A DNA stretch of 64,000 nt. It comes from Flavobacteriaceae bacterium S0862 (lineage in GTDB: Bacteria; Bacteroidota; Bacteroidia; Flavobacteriales; Flavobacteriaceae). The stretch's first letter is position 1, and each line of letters starts with the position of its first letter. The stretch covers positions 806,001 through 870,000 of the forward strand of contig JALKAW010000001.1 in the NCBI GenBank assembly GCA_023015825.1. The letters run 5' to 3'. The notes below the pieces were generated by a model that saw only the letters and a list, made by a program, of their open reading frames with translations, searched no databases and was not told the DNA's origin. Shown in pieces: positions 53,157 to 61,858 of this stretch. A program made the position numbers and the translations under genes.

Positions 53157-53994
53157 GGTTTTACATCCTGGATTTTACACGAGCATTCAAGATTTGGGCA
53201 GAAAAGACTACCAACACCTTGGAGTGCCAATTTCTGGTGCGATGGATTTGGAGGCCGCTAAATTAGCAAATGCTATTCTTGATAACAATGAACATTGCGC
53301 AGTTCTTGAAATGACAATGGTAGGGCCAAAGCTGGAATTTACTTGTAATTCTACTGTTTCTGTTACAGGAGCAAATTTATCTCCAACCCTTAATGGCGTT
53401 AGGATAAATAATTATTTAGCAATCAATGTAAATAAAGGGGATGTTATAGAATTTGGTAGTTTAACTAAGGGGCTCCGTTCGTATCTAGCTGTTTCAAGTG
53501 GGTTTCAAACAGCTTTAGTTCTTAATAGCAGAAGTATGTATAAAGGTATTACTCAAACTACTCTATTGCAAAAGGGAGATATGCTTACAATTGAACCAGA
53601 AAGCTTCATAAGTAATAAAAATGCAACCATCAGACCTAATACGGATTACATGGAGAATCATAAGATTCAAGTATATAAAGGCCCAGAATTTTATAAATTA
53701 AATGAGATTCAAATCAGTAGTTTGTTTGATAAAGATTTTACTATCGCAAAAGAGAACAACCGAATGGCATATCAATTAAATGAATTGATTGAGAATAATT
53801 TAAAAGACATTATTACATCGTTGGTTTTACCAGGAACGGTTCAGTTAACACCATCTGGAAAGTTAATAGTTTTAATGCGAGATTGTCAAACAACAGGAGG
53901 CTATCCAAGAGTGTTGCAACTCTCAGAAATTTCGATTAATAACTTAGCTCAAAAATTTGTTGGAAATAAAATAAAATTCAGGTTAATGAGTTAA
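53149..53994 (+). CDS. pxpC: 5-oxoprolinase subunit PxpC (KipA/allophanate hydrolase subunit 2 family)
   Basis: This 281-residue protein starts MVRVLHPGFYTSIQDLGRKD and continues YQHLGVPISGAMDLEAAKLA, the conserved opening of the family. FTCNSTVSVTGANLSPTLNG, YLAVSSGFQTALVLNSRSMY and the C-terminal MRDCQTTGGYPRVLQLSEI follow. It works with PxpB and PxpA. The ATG at 53149 overlaps pxpB by 8 bp, so translation is probably coupled. It is the last gene of the operon. Confidence 0.94.
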   Translation: MVRVLHPGFYTSIQDLGRKDYQHLGVPISGAMDLEAAKLANAILDNNEHCAVLEMTMVGPKLEFTCNSTVSVTGANLSPTLNGVRINNYLAINVNKGDVIEFGSLTKGLRSYLAVSSGFQTALVLNSRSMYKGITQTTLLQKGDMLTIEPESFISNKNATIRPNTDYMENHKIQVYKGPEFYKLNEIQISSLFDKDFTIAKENNRMAYQLNELIENNLKDIITSLVLPGTVQLTPSGKLIVLMRDCQTTGGYPRVLQLSEISINNLAQKFVGNKIKFRLMS

Positions 53995-54078
53995 AAGACA
54001 CTTTTAAAAGTAAGGTTTTTCTTCTTTTTATGATATGTTTTCAATAACTTAGACCAATAAAAGTTTGTTCAAAAGGAA

Positions 54079-54107
54079 TTGATTATTAACGTCAATTGAC
54101 TATTAAC
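54079..54107. promoter_or_regulatory. Direct repeat and palindrome upstream of the small-protein/7TM/kinase module
   Basis: TTGATTATTAAC (54079-54090) and TTGACTATTAAC (54096-54107) are 12-bp repeats, 11 of 12 identical. They flank a perfect 10-bp palindrome GTCAATTGAC (54091-54100). The array ends about 22 bp before the ATG at 54130. It could be an operator; nothing links it to a named regulator. Confidence 0.3.
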
Positions 54108-54129
54108 TAACATTAAAAATTATTTGATT

Positions 54130-54519
54130 ATGGCAAAAATTAAGGGATTAATTTCACCTAAAGAAGCAAAACAACTTAATGATGCATTTACTAAACGATG
54201 CGAATTAATTAGTAAAGAGATAACTAAACGACCAGATAATAGATCGTCATGGTATTCTATTAAAGAACTAAAGGCGTACCTAAAACATGCAAAAAGGCAA
54301 GCAAAGGAAAATGGCTATAAACTAAATGGTGTTCGTATTTATTGTGGTGCTTACCCAGAAACAAATGAAGGTGTTGGTTATTCGACTTCTTTTATTGTGC
54401 CAACAGCTAGAATCATAGACGGAAAAGATGGAGGCGGAGGTAATGGTGATATCCCTGATGGTGATGGATTGAATGGTGGTCAAGTGGGTTGGCCTCCAGG
54501 TGCAGGTTATCCACAATAA
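54130..54519 (+). CDS. Conserved hypothetical protein with Gly/Pro-rich tail
   Basis: This 129-residue protein has a helical N-terminal part (KGLISPKEAKQLNDAFTKRC) and the recognisable core SSWYSIKELKAYLKHAKRQA, then VRIYCGAYPETNEGVGYSTS. The tail from about residue 97 is low-complexity (DGGGGNGDIPDGDGLNGGQV, then GWPPGAGYPQ). I have seen similar small proteins in other flavobacteria, but their role is unknown. There is no signal peptide. I start at the ATG at 54130 (MAKIKG). It lies 14 bp upstream of a 7TM protein gene that is followed by a histidine kinase gene, so a sensory or signalling role is a guess. Confidence 0.65.
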   Translation: MAKIKGLISPKEAKQLNDAFTKRCELISKEITKRPDNRSSWYSIKELKAYLKHAKRQAKENGYKLNGVRIYCGAYPETNEGVGYSTSFIVPTARIIDGKDGGGGNGDIPDGDGLNGGQVGWPPGAGYPQ

Positions 54520-54533
54520 TGTTATAGCTATAG

Positions 54534-55247
54534 ATGGATTTTTTTTTAAATAATTATGCTTTTATAATTCATTTTGTTGAAGTTCTTGCTGCTGTTACTG
54601 GGATTTTTTGTCTTAAAAAATTTAAAAACACTCCAGTAGTCTATTTTATTTATTTCCTAATTTATGTGGCAATTTTAGAATTGATTGGAGCATATCCAAC
54701 TTATGTTGAAAAATATGAGGTATTATCACACCTAAAAGAGCAATTAAAGGGAACGAAATTTGAAACAAATCACTGGTGGTTTAATGTTTTGTGGACTATT
54801 GTGAGTGCTGTATTCTATTCATTCTATTTTCGTAATTTTCTTGAATCCCATAATTCAAAAAGAATATTAAAAGTAATAACTTTAACCTTTGTAATAAGTT
54901 CTATTGTATATATTATTTTTAATTGGAATGCATTTTTTGCATCATCCTTTTACTTTGTCAATATTTTTAGTGCTTCAGTTGTTCTACTAAGTGTTGTATT
55001 GTATTTTGTTGAAGTATTAAAAAGCCAGAAAATATTAACTTTTTATAAGTCTATAAATTTTTACATAGCTTCAGTATTATTAGTGTTCTTTTTAATTAGG
55101 ACACCATTGATTTTTTATGATGTTTATTTTTCACGTCGAGATATGGATTATGTAAAATTGAATGCAACAATAAATATATTATGCATTACTTTTATGTATA
55201 TAACTTATGCATTAGCTTTAATATGGTGCAAGCCTCGGAACATTTAG
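54534..55247 (+). CDS. Seven-helix membrane protein of unknown function
   Basis: This 237-residue protein has about seven membrane segments (roughly 8-25, 33-52, 82-102, 113-131, 135-160, 170-192, 207-230). The rest is short loops, plus one longer soluble loop (YPTYVEKYEVLSHLKEQLKG). No catalytic motif was seen. Its 3' end overlaps the start of the histidine kinase gene by 25 bp, which suggests coupled expression. It may act as a receptor or ligand-binding partner for that kinase, whose own sensor part is tiny. Confidence 0.7.
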   Translation: MDFFLNNYAFIIHFVEVLAAVTGIFCLKKFKNTPVVYFIYFLIYVAILELIGAYPTYVEKYEVLSHLKEQLKGTKFETNHWWFNVLWTIVSAVFYSFYFRNFLESHNSKRILKVITLTFVISSIVYIIFNWNAFFASSFYFVNIFSASVVLLSVVLYFVEVLKSQKILTFYKSINFYIASVLLVFFLIRTPLIFYDVYFSRRDMDYVKLNATINILCITFMYITYALALIWCKPRNI

Positions 55248-56038
55248 TAAGTACAAGCGCCGAAAGGTCTCTTTTGATTTATATGATTGTTGTTTTGGTA
55301 ATTGTAACAGGATTGGTTATTCTTTTTTTTATGGTATTTCAAAAAAGGAAAAATCAAATGCTCCTTGATAAGATTAAACGTGAACGTGAGTTTGAAGAAG
55401 AATTAGTAAAAACGCAGACAGAAATACAAGAACAAACACTTAAAAATGTTGGACAAGAACTGCATGATAATGTTGGTCAATTATTATCTGTAGCTAATAT
55501 GCAATTAAGTTTGGTGGCTTCTTTGGTAAAAGATTCGGTAAAGACTAAAGTTGACGATTCAAAGGAGGTTATTCGTGAAGCAATTAAAGAAGTCCGAGGT
55601 TTGTCTAAAGTGCTTAATAATGAAGTAATATTAAACTTTGGTTTAAAAGAATCTATTCAAAATGAAATAGATAGATTGAATAAATTAAAAAGTATTAGTT
55701 CTAAACTCACTATTGTAGGAGAAGTAAAAGAGCTGCATAATAAAGATGCGATTATTCTCTTTAGAATATTTCAGGAATTTTTATCAAACACAATTAAATA
55801 TGCAGAAGCACAAAACTTTGATGTTAATATAAGATATTTCGAAGATTGTTTAATTATCACTGCAAAGGACGATGGTAAAGGCTTTGATATAGAAACAGTA
55901 AAAAAGGGTTCTGGTTTAATCAATATAAAAAATAGGTCTAGATTGATTAATACTAAATTCAAACTGATTTCTAAGAAAAACGAAGGTGCAAGCCTAGAAT
56001 TGACCTATCCTTTTAATAGAATTAACCAAACCACTTAA
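55223..56038 (+). CDS. Sensor histidine kinase (HisKA_3/LiaS-like type), orphan
   Basis: This 271-residue kinase has one membrane helix (about 17-40: LIYMIVVLVIVTGLVILFFM). A coiled linker leads to the dimerisation helix with phospho-acceptor His in GQELHDNVGQLLSVANMQLS. The ATPase lobe has NTIKYAEAQNFDVNIRYFED, KDDGKGFD and SGLINIKNRSRLI. The type normally phosphorylates a LuxR/NarL-type regulator, but none is encoded next to it. Start ATG 55223 (MVQASEHL) is chosen over a longer frame at 55181, since the upstream part overlaps the 7TM gene further and adds no domain. Its 3' end overlaps the convergent ALDH gene by 17 bp. Confidence 0.88.
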   Translation: MVQASEHLVSTSAERSLLIYMIVVLVIVTGLVILFFMVFQKRKNQMLLDKIKREREFEEELVKTQTEIQEQTLKNVGQELHDNVGQLLSVANMQLSLVASLVKDSVKTKVDDSKEVIREAIKEVRGLSKVLNNEVILNFGLKESIQNEIDRLNKLKSISSKLTIVGEVKELHNKDAIILFRIFQEFLSNTIKYAEAQNFDVNIRYFEDCLIITAKDDGKGFDIETVKKGSGLINIKNRSRLINTKFKLISKKNEGASLELTYPFNRINQTT

Positions 56039-57398
56039 ACATTTTTTTTATGAGTCCTAACTTTCCTTTATAAGGCGCATATCTAATATAAGGATCAAAC
56101 CATGTACCTCGTTTGGAAATAGATTTTTGATGAGAAAACGTGTCAAAACCGTGTTTCCCATGATAAGCACCAATGCCACTGGCTCCAACACCTCCAAAAG
56201 GTAGTCTGTGATTACCAAAATGTATTAAAGGGTCATTAATGGCACCTCCTCCAAAACTGTAAGTATTAATAATTTGTTTGACAAATTGTTTGTTTTTCGA
56301 AAACACATAAAACGACAATGGTTTGTCGTAATGACTTATAATATTATCAATGTCTGAACTATCGTTATAAGTTAAAATAGGAAGTATAGGTCCAAAAATT
56401 TCGTCTTGCATCAACTTACTTTGTAAAGTAGGATTATCAACTAGTGTGGGAGATATGTAGCATTCTTCAACATTGTAGTCGCCACCATAAACAATGTCTA
56501 CGTCTTCCAACATAGCTTTTAAACGGTTGGTGTTTCGTTTATTTATAATTCTTGGAAAATCTATTGATGCCTTTGGGTTTTCTCCATAAGAACTAATGAT
56601 TTCTCTTTTTAAAGATTGTATTAGTTTTTCCTTTATTAAGGAATGAGCAATAATATAATCGGGAGAAATACATGTTTGCCCACCATTAAAAAATTTACCC
56701 CAAACTATACGTTTTGCAGCAAGATTTAGTTCTATTGTTTCATCAACAATACAAGGTGATTTTCCACCTAACTCTAGGGTTACTGGTGTTAAATGCTTTG
56801 CGGCAGCTTTGGCTACAATTTTTCCAACAGGAACACTTCCAGTAAAAAAGATATAATCCCATTTTTGTTCTAACAATTCGGTTGCCACAGAGACACCTCC
56901 TTGAATAGAAGCTACATAGTTTTCTTTAAATATTTTTTTAATGATATCTGTAACTAATTGCGATGTATGTGTAGTTAGTTCACTAGGTTTTACAACAACA
57001 GTATTACCAGCAGCAACAGCCATTATTAAAGGCTCTATGGCTAGTAAAAATGGATAATTCCAAGGAGCAATTACTAGCACAGTTCCATAAGGCTCTTTAT
57101 AAATGTAATCTGTAGCTGGAAATGTGAGCATTGATGGTCTTACTCGCTTGGTTTTTGACCAAGATTTTAAATTTTTAAGGACGAGATTAATTTCGGAAAT
57201 TACAATTCCATATTCGCTGATAAAAGACTCAAAAATTGATTTATTGTAATCTTTTTTTAAGGCATCATAAATATCATGTTCTCTAGAAACTATTTCTTGC
57301 TTTAACTTTTTAAGAATTTTAATTCTAAACGAAACATCTTTAGTTTGTTGAGTTTTAAAGTACGCTCTCTGTTGTTGAAGTATATTAGGGATATTCAA
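56022..57398 (-). CDS. Aldehyde dehydrogenase family protein (ALDH3-like)
   Basis: This 458-residue NAD(P)-dependent enzyme oxidises aldehydes to acids. Catalytic Asn114 is in LVIAPWNYPFLL, general-base Glu209 in VTLELGGKSPCIVDE, and nucleophile Cys243 in NGGQTCISPDYI. The short N-terminus, lack of a long arm, and the C-terminal HGKHGFDTFSHQKSISKRGT match the class 3, fatty-aldehyde-type clade. Substrates are probably medium- or long-chain aldehydes, unproven here. It lies upstream of rluA-like and panB genes on the other side of its own start, in reverse order. Confidence 0.93.
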   Translation of the reverse strand: MNIPNILQQQRAYFKTQQTKDVSFRIKILKKLKQEIVSREHDIYDALKKDYNKSIFESFISEYGIVISEINLVLKNLKSWSKTKRVRPSMLTFPATDYIYKEPYGTVLVIAPWNYPFLLAIEPLIMAVAAGNTVVVKPSELTTHTSQLVTDIIKKIFKENYVASIQGGVSVATELLEQKWDYIFFTGSVPVGKIVAKAAAKHLTPVTLELGGKSPCIVDETIELNLAAKRIVWGKFFNGGQTCISPDYIIAHSLIKEKLIQSLKREIISSYGENPKASIDFPRIINKRNTNRLKAMLEDVDIVYGGDYNVEECYISPTLVDNPTLQSKLMQDEIFGPILPILTYNDSSDIDNIISHYDKPLSFYVFSKNKQFVKQIINTYSFGGGAINDPLIHFGNHRLPFGGVGASGIGAYHGKHGFDTFSHQKSISKRGTWFDPYIRYAPYKGKLGLIKKMFKWFG

Positions 57399-57425
57399 GA
57401 TTCTTTTTTTTGCAAAGATACTAAT

Positions 57426-58124
57426 TTAGTTATTACAAGCATCCCAAATTGGGTCATTAGCAGTAGGAGCTATAACAGAAATTTGTTCTTTACTAACTGG
57501 ATGAATAAATTCTATTTTTCTAGAATGCAAATGGATGCTAGCATCTTTATTGCTGCGATCAAAACCATATTTTAAGTCACCTTTTATTGGTGAACCTATA
57601 CTTGCCAATTGACAACGTATTTGATGATGCCTTCCAGTCTCTAAGTTAACTTCCAATAAATGATAATTGTTTAATTGTTTTATTATGTCATAATGAAGGA
57701 TAGCTTTTTTGCTATCTTTTATTTCATAATTGTAAGCAGTTGATTTGTTGTTTTTTGGATTCTTTTTTAACCAGTTAACTAGGGTGGCTTTTTCTTTCTT
57801 TGGTCGTTCTTTCACAACAGCCCAATAGGTTTTGTTAACTTTTTTATCAGAAAATAATTTATTTAATCTAGGCAATACTTTTGATGTCTTTGCAAATACA
57901 ACTATTCCAGTCGTTGGTCTGTCTAAACGATGTGTAACACCTAAATAGACATTTCCAGGTTTATTATACTTGTATTTAAGGAACTCTTTAACAACCTCGC
58001 TTAAGGGCTTATCTCCAGTTTTATCTCCCTGAACAATATCCCCAGCACGTTTATTAACAATGATGATGTGGTTGTCTTCGTAAAGAACTTTTAAATTTGA
58101 TTTGTTGGATAATGTCTTAGACAT
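57426..58124 (-). CDS. RluA-family RNA pseudouridine synthase
   Basis: This 232-residue enzyme has the catalytic Asp68 in YLGVTHRLDRPTTGIVVFAK, the RluA/RluC/RluD motif. KTYWAVVKERPKKEKATLVN, EVNLETGRHHQIRCQLASIG and KGDLKYGFDRSN follow. There is no S4 RNA-binding domain. It isomerises uridine in rRNA or tRNA. It lies 8 bp after panB, probably in one transcript, which I recall as a common flavobacterial pairing. Exact target site unknown. Confidence 0.92.
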   Translation of the reverse strand: MSKTLSNKSNLKVLYEDNHIIIVNKRAGDIVQGDKTGDKPLSEVVKEFLKYKYNKPGNVYLGVTHRLDRPTTGIVVFAKTSKVLPRLNKLFSDKKVNKTYWAVVKERPKKEKATLVNWLKKNPKNNKSTAYNYEIKDSKKAILHYDIIKQLNNYHLLEVNLETGRHHQIRCQLASIGSPIKGDLKYGFDRSNKDASIHLHSRKIEFIHPVSKEQISVIAPTANDPIWDACNN

Positions 58125-58132
58125 TGTGTTTG

Positions 58133-58951
58133 CTAGTATTGTTCAGAATCTGATGGAAAATCAACTTTCTTAACGTCAGTTACATACTGAGAAATAGCAT
58201 TGGTCATGTCTTCATATAGATTCATATAACGTCTTAAAAAACGCGGGTTGAATTCATGCGTCATTCCAATCATATCATGAAGCACTAGAACTTGACCATC
58301 AACTCCGTTTCCTGCACCAATACCAATAATTGGAATACTAACGCTTTCTGCAACTTCTTTTGCTAGTTTTGCAGGGATTTTTTCTAATACAATAGCAAAA
58401 CACCCAATGCGTTCTAACATTTTTGCGTCTTCCACTAACTGCAATGCTTCCTCTTCTTCTTTGGCACGTACTGTATAAGTTCCAAATTTATAAATGGATT
58501 GTGGCGTTAATCCTAAATGACCCATCACAGGTATTCCAGCATTTAAAATACGCTTTATAGATTCCTTGATTTCTTTTCCACCTTCAAGTTTTACAGCATG
58601 TCCACCGCTTTCTTTCATGATTCTAATAGCAGAACGAAGTGCTTCTTTTGGGTCACTTTGATAGCTCCCAAAAGGAAGATCCACAACAACCAAAGCACGC
58701 TCAATAGCACGAATAACTGAAGAAGCATGGTAAATCATTTGATCTAACGTAATTGGTAATGTTGTTTCATGTCCAGCCATAACGTTACTTGCAGAATCAC
58801 CTACTAGGACCACATCAACTCCAGCACCATCAACAATTTTTGCCATGGTATAATCATAAGCTGTAAGCATAGATATTTTTTCACCATTACTTTTCATGTC
58901 AACTAATGACTTTGTAGTAACTCTTTTATATTCTTTTTTTGCTGTTGACAT
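58133..58951 (-). CDS. panB: 3-methyl-2-oxobutanoate hydroxymethyltransferase PanB
   Basis: This 272-residue enzyme forms ketopantoate from alpha-ketoisovalerate and methylene-tetrahydrofolate for pantothenate and CoA synthesis. Typical segments are [87 protein letters not shown]. Length and motifs are complete. panC and panD are not nearby. Confidence 0.96.
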   Translation of the reverse strand: MSTAKKEYKRVTTKSLVDMKSNGEKISMLTAYDYTMAKIVDGAGVDVVLVGDSASNVMAGHETTLPITLDQMIYHASSVIRAIERALVVVDLPFGSYQSDPKEALRSAIRIMKESGGHAVKLEGGKEIKESIKRILNAGIPVMGHLGLTPQSIYKFGTYTVRAKEEEEALQLVEDAKMLERIGCFAIVLEKIPAKLAKEVAESVSIPIIGIGAGNGVDGQVLVLHDMIGMTHEFNPRFLRRYMNLYEDMTNAISQYVTDVKKVDFPSDSEQY

Positions 58952-59061
58952 AGTTGTATAAATTATAAGCGTAAAAATAGTAAATTAACAGAAAGCTATT
59001 TATACTGTTGTGTTTTTCTTTATTTCTTTTTGTACTTTTAATCACCATTAAAATAAATAAT

Positions 59062-59529
59062 ATGTTACGAATTTTACTTTTATGTGTGTGCTTATCTACT
59101 ACAGCTATGTATGCACAAAACGATGAAACGGCTAAAGTTAAAGCAGCAATAGATACTTTTTTTGAAGGTTTTCATAAAGGAGATACTCTAATGATGAAAA
59201 CTGTTATGTATGGTAAATTTATTACACAAACGGCTTTTAAAGATAAAGATGGAAATGATGTATTACGAAGCAGTGAATCTACCGATTTAGTAAACGCTAT
59301 TGCAAATAGGCCAGACACCGAGAAATGGGACGAACGTCTATTAGATTACCATATTAAAATTGATAATAATATGGCGAATGCTTGGACACCTTACGAGTTT
59401 TGGCGAAACGGTGAATTTAGCCATTGTGGTGTTAATTCTTTTCAGTTATTTAATGATAAAGGACAATGGAAGATTATTTATTTAATCGATACTAGGCAGC
59501 GTACAGGTTGCAATGAAGGAAAAAATTAA
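59062..59529 (+). CDS. Secreted NTF2-like (SnoaL-fold) protein
   Basis: This 155-residue protein has signal peptide MLRILLLCVCLSTTAMYAQ. The mature part has the NTF2-like pattern: VKAAIDTFFEGFHKGDTLMM, then WTPYEFWRNGEFSHCGVNSF and QLFNDKGQWKIIYLIDTRQR. These cone-shaped folds bind or turn over small molecules. No catalytic residue is assigned. I start at the ATG at 59062, 18 codons inside the longest frame, for the signal peptide. Its stop interlocks with that of sdaA (TTAA at 59526-59529). Confidence 0.8.
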   Translation: MLRILLLCVCLSTTAMYAQNDETAKVKAAIDTFFEGFHKGDTLMMKTVMYGKFITQTAFKDKDGNDVLRSSESTDLVNAIANRPDTEKWDERLLDYHIKIDNNMANAWTPYEFWRNGEFSHCGVNSFQLFNDKGQWKIIYLIDTRQRTGCNEGKN

Positions 59530-60947
59530 CAATCAGATAAACTAACTCTGACAGCCAAACCCCCTTCGGAGGTTTCTTTGTATTTGGTATGCATATCTTT
59601 TGCTGTTTCCCACATGGTATTTACAACTTCGTCTAATGGTACTTTTACATTTTTTGGATCTGTTTCTAAAGCTAATTCAGCAGCATTTATGGCTTTTATT
59701 GCTCCCATAGAGTTTCGCTCAATACAAGGGATTTGTACCAATCCAGCTATTGGGTCGCAAGTAAGTCCTAAATGATGTTCCATAGCAATTTCAGCAGCAA
59801 TTAATACTTGATCTGGAGAGCCTCCTAAAACTTCGCACAAGGCACCAGCTGCCATAGCTGCTGATACGCCAATTTCTGCTTGACAACCACCCATAGCAGC
59901 ACTGATAGTAGCTCCTTTCTTAAAAATGCTGCCAATTTCCCCAGCAACCAATAAGAATTGCTTTATGTCTTTAAAATCTGCTTCATGGTTTTCAATAACC
60001 AAATAGTACATTAAAACAGCAGGAATAACGCCAGCACTTCCATTGGTTGGAGCAGTTACGACACGCCCTAATGATGCATTAACCTCATTAACACTTAATG
60101 CAAAACAACTAACCCATTTTAATATCTGTCGAAATTTCACTTCTGTTTTTCTAATAGCTTCTAGCCATTCTTGTGGATTTTCGTATGTATAATTACCTAT
60201 TAGTTTGTGGTGCATATCAAATGCTCGTCGCCTAACGTTAAGTCCTCCTGGTAGATTTCCCTCGGTATGACATCCAACATACATGCATTCTAACATGGTG
60301 TTCCAAACGCGGCTCATTTCATAGTTAATATTGTCATCACTACGTAAAGATTTTTCATTTTCTAGTACAATTTCAGAAATAGATTTATTAAGTTCGTTGC
60401 AATATTTTAAAAGTTCCTTGCCTTTAGCAATTGGATATGGAAATGTTTTAAAAATTTCTTTATTTTTTTTGGCATTTTTACGCTCTTCTTTCACCACAAA
60501 ACCACCACCTATTGAGTAAAATTTAGAACTTATTTTTTTACCATTGATGGTTGCAGTAAACTTCATTCCATTAGCATGAAAAGGAAGGAATGTTCGGTTA
60601 TAAACAATATTGGTTTCTGGATTAAACTCTAAAGATTTTTCATTATTAAAAGCTATCGTATTAGAATTTTTAACCGAAGCAATAATAATATCAATAGCTT
60701 CTGTTGGAATAACTTCTGGGTCAGCACCACTTAAACCAAGTATGATAGCCAAATCTGTTGCATGTCCTTTTCCTGTTAGAGATAAAGATCCATAAAGATC
60801 CACAGAAATTTTTTCAACTTCATCAAATTTGTTTGCTACTTTTAATTCATTAATCCAGCGCTCTGCAGCTCGCCAAGGTCCTAAGGTGTGTGAACTAGAT
60901 GGTCCTACACCTATTTTTAGCATATCAAAAACAGAAATACATTCCAT
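59526..60947 (-). CDS. sdaA: L-serine ammonia-lyase (iron-sulfur serine dehydratase)
   Basis: This 473-residue enzyme deaminates L-serine to pyruvate. The N-terminal beta domain (residues 1-160) begins [20 protein letters not shown], the diagnostic opening. The catalytic alpha domain contains [60 protein letters not shown] and [20 protein letters not shown], whose cysteines hold the 4Fe-4S cluster. It is the single-chain form. A TATATTTG box at 60980-60973 is the likely promoter. Confidence 0.96.
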   Translation of the reverse strand: MECISVFDMLKIGVGPSSSHTLGPWRAAERWINELKVANKFDEVEKISVDLYGSLSLTGKGHATDLAIILGLSGADPEVIPTEAIDIIIASVKNSNTIAFNNEKSLEFNPETNIVYNRTFLPFHANGMKFTATINGKKISSKFYSIGGGFVVKEERKNAKKNKEIFKTFPYPIAKGKELLKYCNELNKSISEIVLENEKSLRSDDNINYEMSRVWNTMLECMYVGCHTEGNLPGGLNVRRRAFDMHHKLIGNYTYENPQEWLEAIRKTEVKFRQILKWVSCFALSVNEVNASLGRVVTAPTNGSAGVIPAVLMYYLVIENHEADFKDIKQFLLVAGEIGSIFKKGATISAAMGGCQAEIGVSAAMAAGALCEVLGGSPDQVLIAAEIAMEHHLGLTCDPIAGLVQIPCIERNSMGAIKAINAAELALETDPKNVKVPLDEVVNTMWETAKDMHTKYKETSEGGLAVRVSLSDC

Positions 60948-60972
60948 TAACTTATACCTTTTAGTGTTTGGG

Positions 60973-60980
60973 CAAATATA
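60973..60980 (-). promoter_or_regulatory. Putative -7 box (TATATTTG) of sdaA
   Basis: The minus strand reads TATATTTG, a full match to TAnnTTTG, 25 bp upstream of the ATG. Confidence 0.45.
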
Positions 60981-61029
60981 AATGTTGTGAGTTTATAATT
61001 GAGGAAATAGCTATTAATTATTTTGTATA

Positions 61030-61061
61030 AAAAAAACCTGAAAATTTACTTTCAGGCTTTT
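61030..61061 (-). terminator. Terminator after the collagen-motif lipoprotein gene
   Basis: CCTGAAA and TTTCAGG (61037-61056) form a 7-bp stem, with an A-run on the left (U-run on the minus strand) and a shorter T-run on the right. Confidence 0.75.
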
Positions 61062-61082
61062 TAGCTTTATATGAATATACTG

Positions 61083-61589
61083 TTATCTAAAATCAAGACT
61101 TTGAATATTACTTGAGCTTAGTACTGCATTAATATCTGTTACATCTATACCATCAATATTATCAGCAGGCACAACTACAACTCTAAATACCTGATCAAGA
61201 GTCCAGACATCATCTAGTGAAGTGAAATCTGAAGTACCATCTAAAAAGAAGCGAACATCGTCTTGTGTGAAGTCGAAATTATAAACCAAGTTACTACCAT
61301 CGTCAAAGTAAACAGTTTGTGGCATCAAACGCCATATATCTTGACCATTATCTGTATCCCATAAAATGTAAACTAAAGTAACATCAGTGGGTAATACTTC
61401 AAACCCGTAAGCTTCTATGTATTCAAAATTATTGGTATCATTAAAATCAATTTCTATTTCAAAAGCAGAAGATGCAATAATTTCGCCATCTAATCCATCC
61501 AACCCATCAAATCCAGGGGGACCCATTGGGCCTTCACAGGCAGTTAATAATAAGGCTAGTACTGTAAATAAAGATAATATACGTTTCAT
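61083..61589 (-). CDS. Lipoprotein with a short collagen-like Gly-X-Y stretch
   Basis: This 168-residue protein has signal MKRILSLFTVLALLLTACEG with the lipobox Cys at 18. Immediately after it comes GPMGPPGFDGLDGLDG, about five Gly-X-Y triplets. A beta-rich domain follows (SSAFEIEIDFNDTNNFEYIE, VTLVYILWDTDNGQDIWRLM). Gly-X-Y linkers next to a lipid anchor are common in Bacteroidota lipoproteins and may hold a trimer. Function is unknown. It is acidic overall and stands alone with its own terminator. Confidence 0.75.
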   Translation of the reverse strand: MKRILSLFTVLALLLTACEGPMGPPGFDGLDGLDGEIIASSAFEIEIDFNDTNNFEYIEAYGFEVLPTDVTLVYILWDTDNGQDIWRLMPQTVYFDDGSNLVYNFDFTQDDVRFFLDGTSDFTSLDDVWTLDQVFRVVVVPADNIDGIDVTDINAVLSSSNIQSLDFR

Positions 61590-61668
61590 AAGATTTTAGT
61601 TTTGCTTTTATACTTATCAAATCACGTACCAAAAATGACAATCAGAAAAATATTTTTAAAAACCATTC

Positions 61669-61698
61669 TGACATGATGTCATATTTTTTGACATGGCA
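61669..61698. promoter_or_regulatory. TGACAT inverted repeat and second half site upstream of dnaK
   Basis: TGACATGATGTCA (61669-61681) is a perfect 6-bp palindrome about one central base. TGACATGGCA (61689-61698) repeats the left half exactly 20 bp, about two helical turns, further on. Placement about 200 bp before dnaK suggests a stress operator or far-upstream promoter. Confidence 0.45.
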
Positions 61699-61750
61699 TA
61701 ATGATTGACTATAACAAGTTGTATTAAAGACAATACAAGTTTTAGAAAAT

Positions 61751-61858
61751 ATGACAGAAGTATTAAAAACAAAAAACAATCAATTTACCCAAAAACTAAA
61801 CGCTTCAAAGAAAGCCCAAGTTTGGAACTCGAAAAGACGTTATAGCAACCTTAGGTAA
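61751..61858 (+). CDS. Possible small ORF in the dnaK leader
   Basis: An ATG at 61751 opens 35 codons (MTEVLKTKNNQFTQKLNASK, then KAQVWNSKRRYSNLR) and ends at TAA 61858, 39 bp before dnaK. It is basic and hydrophilic. I recognise no family, and it may be non-coding or a remnant. Its position in the leader leaves a regulatory role possible. Confidence 0.25.
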   Translation: MTEVLKTKNNQFTQKLNASKKAQVWNSKRRYSNLR

